A DNA stretch of 64,000 nt from Scilla litardierei (Eukaryota; Streptophyta; Magnoliopsida; Asparagales; Asparagaceae), in contig CM061140.1 of assembly GCA_030789695.1 (NCBI GenBank), positions 172,012,319 to 172,076,318 on the forward strand. Reading direction: 5' to 3'. Position 1 is the first letter of the stretch, and each line of letters opens with the position of its first letter. The notes beneath the pieces were generated by a model that did not search any database, was not told the DNA's origin, and saw only the letters and a program-made list of their open reading frames with translations. Shown piece by piece: positions 1 through 12,675 of the stretch. The translations under genes and the position numbers were made by a program.

Positions 1-424
1 TATTTTCTGGATTCTTCGTCTTCCACAACAAAGCAACCTTAAGTTCTTATTGTTTAAGAACATTTCTTACACTTATTTGCTACAATCTGAAGTTGATATG
101 AACTCAAACTTTTTCATATCAAACTTGATCCTTTCGAAAGTGAAAGTTCTCTTAGAGGTTATTTATCAAACACCTTGTGTGCGTCAAATTTTCCCAACTC
201 AGAAATCCAGAAATTATCAAAATTTCTTCACCCAAAATGCATCAAATAACTGAAAATCAAGATAATGATGACATAAGCTCTGATACAAATTGTGAGACCT
301 TCAGGCCCGGATTGTGATTGGTCAAGACTGAGGTCGGCCAAAACTTCTACCTCAAGAACATGCCAAGGATCTCCACCCCTTTAATCACTACAATACACAA
401 TATATATAGATATATAGAATAATA
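1..424. other. AT-rich non-coding DNA
   Basis: No gene or recognisable repeat was seen. If the FZR-type gene at 3368-4412 continues to the left, this stretch lies within one of its introns or beyond. Confidence 0.4.
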
Positions 425-571
425 TAGAAAAGGTGACACCTGCTCTAATAGATCAGATGACAAGACACATAAAGTTGGAAAGTACAAGTCCCATATGGGC
501 TTGTACTTTCCATGGAGCCTGCATTTTTGTGTCATGCACCCGATCTATTAGATTAGGTGCCACCTAATCTA
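425..571. mobile_element. MITE, family 1, copy 1
   Basis: The ends are inverted repeats of about 45 bp: TAGAAAAGGTG..CACCT at the left, and its reverse complement ending ..AATCTA at the right, both continuing into CTAATAGATC. The centre carries AAGTACAAG..GGGCTTGTACTT. Copies with the same centre and arms lie at 48554-48668 and 53814-53972. There is no coding capacity. A clear target duplication is not visible for this copy. Confidence 0.75.
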
Positions 572-643
572 CTTGATCCACATATATATAAATATATGAG
601 GAATATATATATATATACATATATATGCAAATCTTCAAATGAG

Positions 644-669
644 AACATTTCGCACGGTGCGAAAATGTT
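644..669. repeat. Short palindrome, MITE-like
   Basis: AACATTTCGCAC and GTGCGAAAATGTT form a hairpin with one bulged base. It is followed by T-rich DNA. It resembles one end of a small inverted-repeat element, but no partner end was identified. Confidence 0.45.
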
Positions 670-672
670 TTT

Positions 673-2800
673 ATTTTTTTGAATTTTTTTTAAAAATTCT
701 TTTTTCCACCTTCATTATACGTTGTAACGGGTGGATGTAAGGCCATATAGGACAACCTCAACACAAATCCAAAACTCACAACACAATACACATCAACCCC
801 TCCCTTCTCCATTTATCGAAACACCATGTCCGTGCACTCTGGCCTAGTATTTAAATAAGTACGGCATTTCCATGGGACAATTTGTGTCAGCTGAATTTAA
901 TTAGGCAAATCTATAATAAACCATTTTCCTATCTACCACGTGTTATCTCTCCTTCAACGCGTTAATTTCCTGCACCCACCTGCGGCGAAGGCACCTTATA
1001 TGTAAAGTAAGTATGTATATCATATGAATATGAACAAATGTATAAGGCATGCAAAGGCGGCCGCCAGGATGTTACAAAAGTGGGAGAGGCTGAGAGCAGC
1101 CACCAAGTATATGCAACAATCAGCGGAGACCAAAAGCAACAAAAAGCATGGCAAAACAGTGCCTGAAATCAGGCCCTAATTACTGAGGGCCAAGTCATTA
1201 GCAACATCCCTCTCATCAGACAAAAAGGAGGAAAGTGCTGCAATATCTAAGGTAATCAACGCCATCAGGGATGTCTTGGGGAGTGGCCGTGAGTGGAATA
1301 CACAATTGTTCTGGATGTGCCAGACGACAGCATGGAGCCATCAGGGAAGTCTTGGGTATTGAATTTTGCTTGGTTTGAAAAGATTTTGTATTTTCGTTTA
1401 ATTCTTTTCATTTTTTAAATTATAAAGTAGCGGAGTCAACATCAAATTGAGAGGAAAAAAGTCTAAATAAAAATACATCTTAGTTTAAGTCTAAATTCTT
1501 ACAGTGTTTGATCACACAAGTAAACATTGTAATGTCTAATTAGCATTTTAAATTGTCATTATTAACTTAATCTACCTAAAATGTTTAATTACTAAACACG
1601 CGTCTCACATTCCCTTAAATTTAAAAGATTAATTAATTCTTGGCTAGTTCCAATGATTATTTTTTTAAAATTTTGCTTTTTTGCAAATTAACAATGTAAT
1701 CAGACTTAGTTTCTTGTTCAATCTTCGTTAACATGTGAACGATTTTGTAGTTAATAAATACATGGAAAATTTGCTACCTATTTAAAGTAATTCAGTTTGA
1801 ATCTATGTAACTTATTTTCGTTTTAATGCAATTACAACTTGTTTTTTGTTTGCGGCTTTCTTGCACGATTGCGTGACCTCACAACACATGTTGCATAGGC
1901 CTTAAACAATAATTTTCATATCTACTTTGTTGTTTAATTCGTCGCCTCAAATATACTTAAACGTAATGGAAAAACAACTTCTTCATCTCTTTGGACTCCT
2001 CGAATTGAGCACCATTGCATATATGCGCTTTACAAATGCAATTTGTATGCATTCTTGCAATGCCCCCCCTGGTGATCTAATCTTGGTTCCGCTCCTGCTT
2101 TCCTATTCTACAAAATCATGCATTTGAATTTCAAATTCTCACTAATATTAAAACTGTCAAATATACCCAGAGTGTCAAGGCAACAAGCACATTTTAGTAT
2201 TTAAATTAACAGCAAAGAACTTAAAAATATCTCCATTCAAATTACAATTTATTTTTTAAAGAAAACTTTCAGAGAGAGGAAGACCCAAATTATTAAACCT
2301 CATAACAGACTTAAACCGGCCAGAAGGAGGCATGTTCTATTCTGTCCACCATCTTCAAGTTATTTGGGATAGAAAGGGGAGAGATTCGACAGAATAATAG
2401 TTCAGTTGTGTTCCCTATTCCTTAAAATAGATAAAGGAGGAATAACCACTCTGTCTCATACCTGAATCAGCAGGGACCATGACCTTGTAACTTATTTGAT
2501 TTAATCTTGATTATTAATATAAAAAGGATGGTTTGGATGATTTCATTGGCCTCTCCAGTGAATCTTTTCGATGGAGAGGATCTGAGTACCTTCTGATGAA
2601 CCCAAGAATCAATCATGTTGTGGTCCAGAACTATGAAGGGACCGAGATTTTTGAGATAAAATGATGTGATCCCGATTGAAACTCACTTTCCATAAAACAA
2701 ACTAATCCATATGTTCCACTTTATCTTCTGTCCCCTCATTCCTTTCTCTTAAGAAGTGTTCTATTCATGTCCCTCTTGCTCATCCATTTGTTACCCATCA
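673..2800. other. Non-coding AT-rich DNA, nothing recognised
   Basis: Only short random frames are present. A mildly GC-rich patch (about 1050-1370) reads as a short broken frame on the plus strand without any family I recognise. The whole stretch may belong to a long intron of the FZR-type gene downstream. Confidence 0.4.
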
Positions 2801-2803
2801 TAT

Positions 2804-3066
2804 GAATCTCACTGATAATTTAATTGTACATGAAAGGAGCTGAGTCTTCTGCTACGTGTAAACCTGTTCATGCTATGACTGATTAGAAATCAGATATTGC
2901 TCATGGTTTGGGTGTCAAGGAAAAACTGATCTATCATAGGGATCTCACTGATAATTGGACATGAAAGCAGCAACACACACCTACTGAGTTTTCAACCTGT
3001 TCACATTATGACTGTTGAAAATCAGAGCTTGCCCATATTTTGGATATCCAGAAAAAACTGATCTGA
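2804..3066. repeat. Two tandem copies of a ~135-bp unit
   Basis: The block starting ATGAATCTCACTGATAAT (about 2804-2930) is repeated from about 2941. Shared landmarks are ATCTCACTGATAATT, ACATGAAAG, AACCTGTTCA, TATGACTG, AAATCAGA and AAAAAACTGATCT. The copies differ by small indels and substitutions. The repeat sits just upstream of the first visible FZR exon. Confidence 0.7.
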
Positions 3067-3367
3067 AGCTGAAACTTCTGGGAAAACCTCAATCCTGGAC
3101 TTGCTCTTCAAAGCCATGATTAAGATGACTGATCTGAAAACGTAAACTGTAGAATGATTCGCTCTTAAAGTCATGTTATAGTATGGTATGTAGGCTCCAC
3201 TTTCTATGTCATGTTACCATTAACTATACATGGCCACTACAATTTCTATATAATCTGCACTGATTAAATGGTAATTTTGCAGTAGCTTGTAAAACTTCTA
3301 GAAAATTATTGGCATATGGATGTTGTAGATAACATAGAAAATTAACATAATGTTTCCCATTTTGCAG

Positions 3368-4412
3368 GTTTGCAATCTTGTATGGTCGAAGAATGTTAAC
3401 GAACTTGTCAGCACTCATGGCTACTCTCAAAACCAAATAATTGTTTGGCGATACCCAACCATGTCCAAGGTACTTTATATTCTGTTCTCCTATAGATTGT
3501 GCAAGCTCATTAACATCTTTTGTTTGCTTTATTTGAATATGTATGCAATCATTAAATAGTTTACTTGGTTAATTCATCATTTAATGTAGCTCGCAACGCT
3601 CACTGGCCACACATTCAGAGTACTATATTTGGCTATCTCACCTGACGGACGGGTACTGTCGTGTTCAAATTCTGGACTTAGAGCTTCTCCTTGCGATCAT
3701 ATTTTGTTCTTCATCTGACTCGAATTTTCTGTTATTAGACAATTGTCACTGGTGCTGGAGACGAGACACTCAGATTCTGGAATGTCTTCCCTTCTCCAAA
3801 AACAAAGGTAATGAACTAATGTTACAACGGCTGTCATGGCATTCTCAATTTCCCTGTTGTAGACCTCCAAAACTAATTGACTTGTGTTAGAGACTATAAT
3901 TCATGATCGTGCTGTCTATTAATTGTGATATTCTGTTTGCCCAATTTTGTTAGATTCTCTTTCTCTTACTGCAAATATACCATCAAAACCATTAGTCCAT
4001 TTTCCTTCCATAGAGATTCATGTTTCATCAGAATTCGGCAATACCCTCATCCTGTGAGGTGGCTTCCTGTTGTCACCTGTATTTTTAACAAACAGACAAT
4101 GTTGGTACGCTTCAAAGAAGTTTTTTTTAGTTAAACCTTTTATACATCAACTGCATCGTACTAGTCAGGAGCAATAACTGTAGCATTGGTTTCTTCATAC
4201 AATGATAGTTGGGCTTGCCTGTTTCATTTGTTTGTCTTCTATAATTGGTTCCATTATATTTCTTCAGAAGCACCTCTCCTTAATCATTTACCTCTAACTC
4301 CTACACTAAAAATTTGACACACAATGGCAAATTGGGCTGGCTTTTGTTGTTGGGACAGAGCACGGACAGTGGAATTGGATCAACATCTTTTGGTAGAACC
4401 CAGATAAGGTGA
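3368..4412 (+). CDS. FZR: FIZZY-RELATED / CCS52A-type APC/C activator, 3' exons
   Basis: Four exons with GT-AG borders encode the C-terminal end of a plant Cdh1/FZR WD40 protein: 3368-3469 (VCNLVWSKNVNELV..), 3590-3652 (LATLTGHTFRVLYL..), 3739-3807 (TIVTGAGDETLRFW..) and 4359-4412, ending ..SFGRTQIR and TGA. All junctions are phase 0 and keep the frame. This family activates the anaphase-promoting complex ubiquitin ligase, driving cyclin destruction, mitotic exit and endoreduplication. The terminal Ile-Arg tail that docks on the APC/C is intact, as are the last WD repeats. The SPK..TDSGIGS spacing fits the CCS52A group better than CCS52B. The N-terminal two-thirds (C-box, first WD repeats) is not found between 1 and 3367. 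Either the preceding intron exceeds 3.3 kb and the gene enters from the left, or this is a detached 3' fragment. Clean splice sites favour the first. Confidence 0.85.
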
Positions 4413-5811
4413 TACCTGGACGTGCTTGGATCCTCCGAAGCCATCTGTATGTGATCTTGCTATTTATCAGTCGGGAATCATTTGTTTGCGTTTGCTTCAC
4501 CACCGTGAGCGAGAAGAGACACGCCATCCAGTTCTTCCACCTTTCACCATGGTTGGCTGAGATGAAAGAGATCAAAGATGCAAGCTGTCTGATTGTATAG
4601 TGTCCTCCTTTTCTTTTACGACCCGCTAGTTCTCAGTTGATTATTTAGTTTTAGCTGGATATGATGCTGGGAACAGTGGGAGGCAATCTGTAACGCTCTT
4701 CACGCTTGCAACGTAATGAAGCTTCAGATCGTCTCTTGTTTTCTCATTCATTTCAATTTATTTACCAAACCGCACGTTGACCACATGGTTTCTTCTCACT
4801 AGGATAACGTGGCCTCCGCATAATTACAAAAGTTTCCAAGAATTTTCTCATTGTCCGAAGGAAATATGCACCTCTCTTGGAACTGCGTGGGACGAAGTGT
4901 TATTTTCAAGCATTTAGCCGGCAGATAAAGGAAAAATAAATAAGAGATAAAAAGAAAGACAGGAGGATTAACACACTAAACTTTAGAATCATCCAATAGC
5001 AGAATTTATTGGAAAGATGCTCGAAAATTGACAAGGCAGCAAATAATGATTCCCCCCCTTTATTAGGGGAGATAGATGGCATTTAAGGTTAATTTATAAT
5101 TAGTGGGCCGATTGACTTTTTATAAACAACCACCCATCATTTCAATCGCCCACTAATTTGCGGGGGTTGGGTTTTGTTTATTCCAGGATTGAGAACTAAG
5201 TCTATATGTGATAATTAACGAGGGGAGACAGCGTGAGCGCGATTTTGAAAGAGATGGGACGCGAATTGGCGTGGTTGGGGCTGCGTCCGAGCACCGACAG
5301 GCGACAGGCGTGCGTGCGCGGTGCTCCCCGCTCGAGCCGTCGCTATCCGAGTCCCACACACTGCTCCACCCAACGGAACCGGTTCATATTTAGACCCTCT
5401 TCTTTGTAAAAGGTTTGTGCTTGGCCTTATAACAACTCGTGCATATTTCATTTCAACATGCACGTCATTGCTTTCGCACTGAGCCACCTCTAAGGTACAC
5501 CTTAAGCTCCTTGTTGTCTCAAAGAGCTGCAGTGGTCTTCAACTGGGAATTGTGGGTGATATGGTACACCCTTGTTGTCATCTTCCCCTTTCAAAGAGAG
5601 GACCTTGTTCATGTGTCTTCTTCTTAGAGTTTTCTTATGGCAATATGTAGTATTCACTGGGGCTTTTGGTTTCTGGGACTTTGACAGACTTCTTTATATT
5701 TTGTTTTATGTATTGCACTGATAGCACTGATTTTACCGAAAGCAATAAGGGCTGGTTTGTTTAAAAAGCCACTTCCCACTAAATTTAGCTCAGCTGTATG
5801 AAAATTCTAAG
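4413..5811. other. FZR 3' flank and intergenic DNA
   Basis: The 3' untranslated region of the FZR-type gene should start here; no unique polyadenylation site can be fixed. A GC-richer patch at about 5210-5390 gives overlapping short frames on both strands and no recognisable product. It could be a decayed transposon end or a promoter-like remnant. The Tekay element begins at 5812. Confidence 0.4.
5098..5158. repeat. Small hairpin element with 17-bp arms
   Basis: AATTAGTGGGCCGATTGA at 5098-5115 is matched, with one base missing, by the inverted copy TCAATCGCCCACTAATT at 5142-5158. The loop is 26 bp. It may be a tiny MITE or the fused ends of a deleted one. Confidence 0.6.
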
Positions 5812-7773
5812 TGTAACGCCTCCAACCTCGTAGCGGAAGACTTAAATAACTCATCAAAAGGGTGCGTAACAGCGGCGACGCGCATACAAGGATGAACCCG
5901 TACACGTGTCAAGCCTCAGTGGTCATTACAAATATGCATCCAACTATATACGGACCAAAAAGTTTCACTAAGAAGCCCATGCAAATATTACATTACAGAT
6001 GTCTAACCAAGTACATCATACAATACATAGTTCTAAAACCAACAAGACAAAACAAAACATCTCCATATGGCATCTTAGCGTACTTAGCACAAAATTTCAA
6101 CTTCACTTGGTGTCAACTTGTTGCTCCTACCCGCTCCAATGGACAGGCTAAGTGGCATCTGAAATGGTTTTAAATAAAACCATGGGGTAAGCTACACGGC
6201 TTAATGAGTACAAAATTCTCACTAAAAAAAAATTTAATAGGCAAAAGAGCATACATTTAGAGAAAAATGCATTGAAATAACTATACTACTTGAAACTGTA
6301 TCAATTGAATTTATATATAAATAATATAAATAATATATAAACATGCCAATGGCCTTTTTTTTTGACCTTTCCATATATGCAAAAAGTACTTAACCCAAAG
6401 AACAATAAAACAAAATTCTTTTCTTTTCTTTTGTAAACTTTCTCAAATGTCCACAAAGGCTACGAATTATGGCCCAGTAGCATGGGAATGCACAAGGCAA
6501 CAGAAAACAAATAACCATTCATTAGTCGCCCGGGGACAGTGTACCAACTCACATGTACAAAGATGAGACTCTAGAGGTGGCCCCCACCATGCATGTGGTG
6601 TGGCACTTAGCTCTCATTATTTGACCGAAGGCCACAATTTAAACAGGTACACTCAATATCATATGACAAGCAGTATATTAAACAGTTCATTCCATAGTGG
6701 ACAGATGAAATTCATGGTATTTCACAAAATTTTCGCTCAATAATTATAATCGAAGTAATGTACATCATGACAATCCCATGGTTTTGAATAATGTTTTTAT
6801 TCATTTTTTTTATAAAAGCAAGATAATCAATAAACATAATAGTTCATTCAACATTTTGTATTAAAATTATTTCAGTAAGAAAGTTGTACTCACCTTGTAG
6901 TGGTCAATCAAGAAGTGTTTTCAGTGACACACGATGTATGATACCTAAAATAATAACAATTCGATCCTTAGTATTGTTTAATCAAGGTTCATACAATTGC
7001 ACACTTATATACTTTTTATGAAGGGCCTTTCTACAATGTTTTAGGAAGTCCATGAGTCCTCAAAATAAGTCTTAAAATTATAGGGGCTGTCTGCAATTTG
7101 CAGAATTGTATGCAACACATAAATTTGGTATTGATTGTAAAATTCTGTTTACAAACAGAACCCAGTTTTGGGTTTTTATGCAAAAATTCGGGCCTAAAAC
7201 AGTTTGGACAGAATTTGGGCTAAAATGAAATTAACACCTTCTTCCTCCCACAACCATTTGCTCACCCAACCCAACTATTTGGGTTTGGGGGGGGGTAGTT
7301 TTTTTGAAATCAATACTCATGCATCAACTTTACAAGAAAAATCCAAGATTTTAAAGTTCCAATCTCTTGATAGAATCCATTATTCATCCTAAATGGAATT
7401 TAGAGAAGAACTCAAGGAGATAAAGAAACAAAAAAAATTATACCTTTCTCTATCTTTTCTTCTAACTGTGTTTCTCTTTGCAATCTTCCCCTCTTCTCTG
7501 TTGCTTCTGATTCTTCTCTGATTCTTTCTTTCCCCTTCTTTTTTTTTCTTCGTGTATGAAGTTGCTGGTGTGTGAAGGCAAAGGGGAAAATGGGTTTGAT
7601 AATTACTCTCTCTCTCTCTCTCTCTCTCTCACATCTCTCTCTTCATTGCCCCACAAAAGGCCATGTGTCCCCTATTTCCAACTGTTGGCTTCCCCTATAA
7701 ACAGGTGCAACAAATAATGGCATACATTTATTATTATTATTATTATTATTATTAAAATAGAGAGGATATTACA
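5812..7773 (-). repeat. 3' LTR of the Tekay element
   Basis: 1,962 bp, begins TGTAACGCC and ends TATTACA on the plus strand. It contains a CT microsatellite (about 7603-7630) and an ATT repeat (about 7730-7755) near the end that corresponds to the LTR start on the minus strand. It is almost identical to 13566-15615 but lacks that copy's GC-rich insertion. Small frames inside it, duplicated at the same place in the other LTR, are not genes. Confidence 0.93.
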
Positions 7774-7792
7774 TCATCCTCCCCAAATAAAA
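7774..7792 (-). promoter_or_regulatory. Polypurine tract of the Tekay element
   Basis: On the minus strand the bases directly before the 3' LTR read TTTGGGGAGGATGA. This is a purine run in the position expected for priming plus-strand DNA synthesis. Confidence 0.7.
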
Positions 7793-7819
7793 AGTTTCGT
7801 CCTCGAAACTTCACATACC

Positions 7820-8242
7820 TTAATCTGTGAAAAGTTCAGGATACTTCTCTCGCATGCTTTCCTCAAGTTCCCAAGTGGCTTCCCTCTCTGAATGATTTCG
7901 CCATTTGACTTTCACGTACCTAATAGTGCGCTTCCTTAAAATCTGCTCTTTCTGATCCACTATACGTTCGGGTTTCTCCTCGTAACTTAGATTTTCCTTT
8001 AGCTTCAATGGTTCCAGTTCAACGACTTCATTAGGATCCCGCGTAAATTTCCTTAACATAGAAACATGAAAAACGTCATGCACTCCTGCTAATGATGGTG
8101 GTAATGCTAGTCTGTAAGACACTTGACCAATCTTCTCCAATATCTCAAAGGGGCCGACAAACCTCGGGCTTAGTTTTCCATGAATTCCAAACCTCCTTAC
8201 TCCACGAGTAGGAGAGACCTTTAACAGCACATGGTCGCCTTC
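7820..8242 (-). pseudogene. pol: 3' end of pol: GPY/F region and chromodomain
   Basis: This frame is continuous with gag-pol upstream and separated from it only by the TAA at 8243-8245. It encodes the integrase C-terminal tail, with KLSPRFVGPFEILEKIG (GPY/F motif) and HDVFHVSMLRKF, and then a chromodomain-like segment with YVKVKWRNHSEREATWELEE. Such domains in plant chromoviruses steer integration to particular chromatin. The first in-frame candidate start is only a GTG at 8228-8230, so the segment is best read as cut off from pol by the stop. Translation would need readthrough or an intact sister copy. Confidence 0.9.
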
Positions 8243-11200
8243 TTAGAATTCCAATTCTCTTCTTCTTCGATCTGCATAACTCTTTTGTCTGCTCTGAGCA
8301 ATTCGGAGGTGTTCTCTTACTTGTTGAATCTTATCTAGAGCTTGTTGTACTAATTCTGGACCAAGAAGTTTCCTTTCGCCCACATCATCCCAATGAATAG
8401 GAGATCTACATTTACGTCCATATAAAAGTTCGTACGGTGCCGCCTTAATACTTGCATGATAACTATTGTTATACGCGAATTCTGCTAAGGGCAAGTAATC
8501 CTCCCATGGTCCTTTTAGATCAAGTACACAACATCGCAACATATCTTCCAAAGTTTGAATTGTTCGCTCTGACTGACCATCTGTCTCAGGGTGATATGCT
8601 GAACTAAACCCAAGTTTTGTCTGTAGAGCTCGGTGTGCACTTTTCCAGTATTCAGATGTGAATCTACTATCTCGATCTGAAACTATAGACAACGGCACCC
8701 CATGCAATCTTACGATCTCATTAATGTAGAGTTTGGTTAACTTTTCCATGGAAAATCGTAAATTGATGGGCAGAAAATGTGCTGATTTAGTTAATCGATC
8801 GACTATTACCCATATAGTGTCATTTCCTTTAGCAGATCTTAGTAATCCTGTGATAAAGTCCATGGTGATCTTCTCCCATTTCCACATCGGTATATCCAAA
8901 TTTTGAAGTAATCCGGCCGGTCTCTGATGTTCAGCTTTTACTTGTTGACATATAATACACTCAGAGACGTATTTTGCAATTTCTCTCTTCATATTGATCC
9001 ACCAGTAAAAGGGTTTTAAATCCTTGTACATCTTAGTTCCTCCAGGGTGCATAGCATAAATTGATTGGTGAGCCTCTTTTAAGATTCTTCTTTTCAATTC
9101 CGGGATGTTTGGGACACAAATTCTGTTTCCAAATCTCAAGGAACTATCACCATGCACTACAAATCCTGGTTTACATCCTGTTCTCATGTCTTCAATGATT
9201 TTCTGTAGTTTGGGATCTTCAGTTTGGCGGACCTTTATTTCTTCCACTAACGAGGGTTGCACCATATTATTTGCCAACAATGCTTGAGTATGATGAGATC
9301 TAATTTCGACTCCCATGCGATCCAAGTCTCTTAGTATGCATCCCTGAGATGTTAAAAGGCACGCCAAGTTATTAGCACTCTTACGGCTAAGGGCATCTGC
9401 GACTACATTTGCCTTACCCGGATGGTAATTTATTGATAAATCATAATCCTTTAATAGTTCTAGCCATCTCCTTTGCCTCAAATTCAATTCCTTCTGAGTG
9501 AAGATATACTTCAGACTTTTGTGATCTGTATAAATTTCACATCGTACACCATAAAGATAATGCCTCCAAATTTTAAGTGCGAAGACTACCGCTGCCAGTT
9601 CCAGATCATGTGTTGGGTAGTTCTCCTCATATGGCTTCAATTGCCTGGATGCGTAGGCTACGACTCTTCCATTTTGCATAAGTACACAACCCAACCCTTT
9701 CCTTGAAGCATCACTGAAGATTGTAAATCCTGCATCTCCCGATGGTATGGTTAATACGGGTGCTGATACCAATCTTTGTTTTAATTCTTTGAAGCTCCAT
9801 TCACACTCCTCTGTCCAGTCAAATTTGACCCCTTTTCTAACAAGACGGGTCAGCGAGGAGGCAATTCTTGAGAATCCTTCTACAAACCTCCTGTAATACC
9901 CAGCCAGACCCAGAAAACTACGAATCTCCGAGACAGTAGTAGGTCTTTTCCAATTAACTATAGCTTCGACCTTCATAGGGTCTACAGCGATTCCATCTTT
10001 GGATATGACATGACCAAGAAATGAAACGCTCTCCAACCAGAATTCACACTTCTTAAGCTTTGCAAATAACTTCTCACTTCTTAAGGCCTGGAGTACACAC
10101 TTCAAATGTTCTGCATGCTGCTCTTTGTTTCTCGAATATACTAAAATGTCATCAATGAAAACTACTACAAAATGATCCAAATATGGTTTGAACACTCTAT
10201 TCATAAGGTCCATGAAAGCAGCAGGTGCGTTCGTCAATCCGAACGGTAACACTAGAAATTCATAATGACCATAACGGGTACGAAATGCAGTTTTTGGAAC
10301 ACCATCCGCCTTAATCTTCAATTGATAGTAGCCAGACCTCAAATCAATCTTTGAGAACACTTGAGCTCCTTGCAACTGATCAAATAAATCATCAATCCTT
10401 AGTAACAGATACTTGTTTTTTATTGTCATATGATTTAACTCTCTGTAGTCAATGCACAAGCGAAAACTCCCGTCCTTCTTTCTCACAAACAACACTGGCG
10501 CACCCCATGGTGACACACTAGGTCTGATAAAGCCCTTATCTAAAAGCTCTTGCAATTGCTCTTTCAGTTCCTTTAATTCTGCTGGGGCCATTCGATATGG
10601 TGCCTTGGAAATAGGGCCTGTGCCAGGTACTAGATCAATGGAAAACTCAATATCTCTATCTGGAGGCATCCCAGGAAGTTCTTCAGGAAATACATCGGGG
10701 AAATCTCGAACAATAGGGATATCCTCAAGACTCACCTTTCCCTCGTCTTTCAATTCCTTTATAGAAGCTAGATAAGCATAGCATCCAGCCTTCAACAGGC
10801 GGAAAGCTCTTAGGGTGGAGATTATTTGTAAAGGTTCACGAGCTCTACTGCTCTCAAAACAAAATTCAGGCTTTCCAGGTAATCTAAATAGCACCTTCTT
10901 TTCATGACATAAGATGGAAGCATGATTTGCAGAAAGCCAATCCATCCCCAAAATGATGTCAAAGTCATGCATCTCTAGTAAAACTAGATTCACTGGAAAC
11001 TCCTCGTCTACAATCTTAATTTTACCCTTGTATCCTTTATTTGATATCAACATACTACCCCCAGGTGTACTAACTACCAACTCTTGAGTTAATGTGTCAC
11101 ATGGTAAACGATTCCTTATAGTGAACTGTGCGGCAATAAAAGAATGAGAGGCTCCAGAATCAAATAATACTCGGGCTTTTGTCGATGAAAAAGAGATGTT

Positions 11201-12337
11201 ACCAGATACTACGTCATTGTTAGCTTGAGCCTCCTGCTCGGTCAGGGAGTACACTCTGGCTTTAGCTTGAGGTTTTTGATTTGATCCACTGGACTGCCCG
11301 GTATGGGATGTTTTCTGAGATTGTCTCATCATAGGACAATCTGAAATCCGATGATCCTTCTGGCCACATCTCAAACATGCACCTGAAACCCTCCAACAAT
11401 TCTTCTCGTCATGGCCAGTCTTGCCACATACCTTACACTTCACTGTCGTCTGAACTGAGTTGGGTCCCTCCTTACGTGCCACATGTGGTTTCTTGCTTTG
11501 CCAGTTTCCTTTATAACCTTCATTTCCCCCAAACCGAAACCGCTTCTTAGAATGATCCCCACCAATTTCTTTCTTTGATCTTGTATCAATTTCATTCTTC
11601 TCAATAACCAGGGCTTTCTTTAATACAGCTGCATACGTGGGAAGTTCAAAGGAGCTGACATCTCTTCTAAGTTCAGGTCGGAGCCCTTCTTCAAAACGAC
11701 GAGCTCGTTGTTCTTCATCGGCAATAAGATGCTGAGCGAACTTGGAAAGACAGGTGAATTCCTCTTCGTATTCCGCAACACTCATCTTGCCTTGTTCCAA
11801 GTTTCGAAATTCTTGCTCCTTCTGTTTTCGAACTGTCTGTGGAAAGTATTTCTCATAAAAAATCTTCTTGAAATTTTCCCATGACATGTCATAAACCTTG
11901 TCTCCCAAAGTCCTCTCCTGGAGCTGCCACCAACCATAAGCACGCCCTTTTAACATGAAAACAGCATATCCCACCTTCTCATTATCTGGGCATTTCATGT
12001 ATGTAAATGCTTTTTCTATCTCAGAGATCCAATGCTCCGCTATCATTGGGTCAGTACTACCTTCAAAAGTAGGTGGGGTCAGCCTTTTGAACTCAGCCAT
12101 GCCACTTCTCAACTTGGGTTGATCATTTCCTTGCATGGGTTGTATTCGATCAATCTGGTCTTGTTGTCTCTGGATGATATTGGTTATTCCTTGTAGCAGT
12201 TGGATAACAACATTCGTCTCCATCTGATTTTGTCCCGAACTTTGTCCTTGGTCAGTGCGAGATCCCATTGTTTGGTTGATGGTCTGATTTAGGTCAATCC
12301 CTTGATTCAGAGGAATATCACCGTTACCATCAGCCAT
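8243..12337 (-). CDS. gag-pol: gag-pol polyprotein, Ty3-gypsy
   Basis: One open frame of about 1,364 codons from an ATG at 12335-12337 (MADGNGD..). An in-frame TTG further up is less likely to be the start. Domains in order: retrotransposon gag (about residues 100-215, [12 protein letters not shown].. [11 protein letters not shown]); two zinc knuckles, [14 protein letters not shown] and [14 protein letters not shown] (about 300-340); aspartic protease (DSGASHSF, about 400; later ILGMDWL); reverse transcriptase with [11 protein letters not shown] (about 740); RNase H ([20 protein letters not shown]); integrase with an HHCC finger ([11 protein letters not shown].. CIICQQVK), catalytic DFITGL and the later acidic residue region ending [14 protein letters not shown]. 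The frame ends at a TAA right after RRRRELEF. In relatives the tail and chromodomain follow without a break, so the stop is probably a point mutation. All catalytic motifs look intact. Confidence 0.95.
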   Translation of the reverse strand: MADGNGDIPLNQGIDLNQTINQTMGSRTDQGQSSGQNQMETNVVIQLLQGITNIIQRQQDQIDRIQPMQGNDQPKLRSGMAEFKRLTPPTFEGSTDPMIAEHWISEIEKAFTYMKCPDNEKVGYAVFMLKGRAYGWWQLQERTLGDKVYDMSWENFKKIFYEKYFPQTVRKQKEQEFRNLEQGKMSVAEYEEEFTCLSKFAQHLIADEEQRARRFEEGLRPELRRDVSSFELPTYAAVLKKALVIEKNEIDTRSKKEIGGDHSKKRFRFGGNEGYKGNWQSKKPHVARKEGPNSVQTTVKCKVCGKTGHDEKNCWRVSGACLRCGQKDHRISDCPMMRQSQKTSHTGQSSGSNQKPQAKARVYSLTEQEAQANNDVVSGNISFSSTKARVLFDSGASHSFIAAQFTIRNRLPCDTLTQELVVSTPGGSMLISNKGYKGKIKIVDEEFPVNLVLLEMHDFDIILGMDWLSANHASILCHEKKVLFRLPGKPEFCFESSRAREPLQIISTLRAFRLLKAGCYAYLASIKELKDEGKVSLEDIPIVRDFPDVFPEELPGMPPDRDIEFSIDLVPGTGPISKAPYRMAPAELKELKEQLQELLDKGFIRPSVSPWGAPVLFVRKKDGSFRLCIDYRELNHMTIKNKYLLLRIDDLFDQLQGAQVFSKIDLRSGYYQLKIKADGVPKTAFRTRYGHYEFLVLPFGLTNAPAAFMDLMNRVFKPYLDHFVVVFIDDILVYSRNKEQHAEHLKCVLQALRSEKLFAKLKKCEFWLESVSFLGHVISKDGIAVDPMKVEAIVNWKRPTTVSEIRSFLGLAGYYRRFVEGFSRIASSLTRLVRKGVKFDWTEECEWSFKELKQRLVSAPVLTIPSGDAGFTIFSDASRKGLGCVLMQNGRVVAYASRQLKPYEENYPTHDLELAAVVFALKIWRHYLYGVRCEIYTDHKSLKYIFTQKELNLRQRRWLELLKDYDLSINYHPGKANVVADALSRKSANNLACLLTSQGCILRDLDRMGVEIRSHHTQALLANNMVQPSLVEEIKVRQTEDPKLQKIIEDMRTGCKPGFVVHGDSSLRFGNRICVPNIPELKRRILKEAHQSIYAMHPGGTKMYKDLKPFYWWINMKREIAKYVSECIICQQVKAEHQRPAGLLQNLDIPMWKWEKITMDFITGLLRSAKGNDTIWVIVDRLTKSAHFLPINLRFSMEKLTKLYINEIVRLHGVPLSIVSDRDSRFTSEYWKSAHRALQTKLGFSSAYHPETDGQSERTIQTLEDMLRCCVLDLKGPWEDYLPLAEFAYNNSYHASIKAAPYELLYGRKCRSPIHWDDVGERKLLGPELVQQALDKIQQVREHLRIAQSRQKSYADRRRRELEF

Positions 12338-12370
12338 CCTATACATGGAAAAGAAATAACAAATTTTCAA

Positions 12371-12675
12371 TTATACTTATGACCAAAATTGTTCAATTGC
12401 CAAAAATGGTTACATGATTCATTCTAATTTTCGTAACATACAATGTTTTACTATTATAATCAGATCAGTCTCAATCACCAAGACATTTCTTTCATCGGTA
12501 AAATATATATATATATATATATTCATTTCCATTAGATGTATTCTTACATACAAACATTTGTAGGTAGTACATCAAAAATTCTGTAAATGATAGTTCAATC
12601 ATCCTCTTACAAAAGGTCCACAAAAAGTTTCCAAAAGTATATACTACCCTTCTTGTACTAGTAGGCTCCTAGGGC
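12371..12675 (-). other. Leader between the acidic ORF and gag-pol
   Basis: AT-rich, with a (TA)n run at about 12507-12521. No frame continues through it, so the acidic ORF and gag are separate reading frames. Confidence 0.6.

Noticed and set aside
1050..1370. Possible transposase remnant
   Set aside because: The short readable stretch has no recognisable motif and is broken by stops.
5862..6173. 103-codon frame, repeated at 13615-13926
   Set aside because: It is the same position in both LTRs of the Tekay element, antisense to the element, without start context or family.
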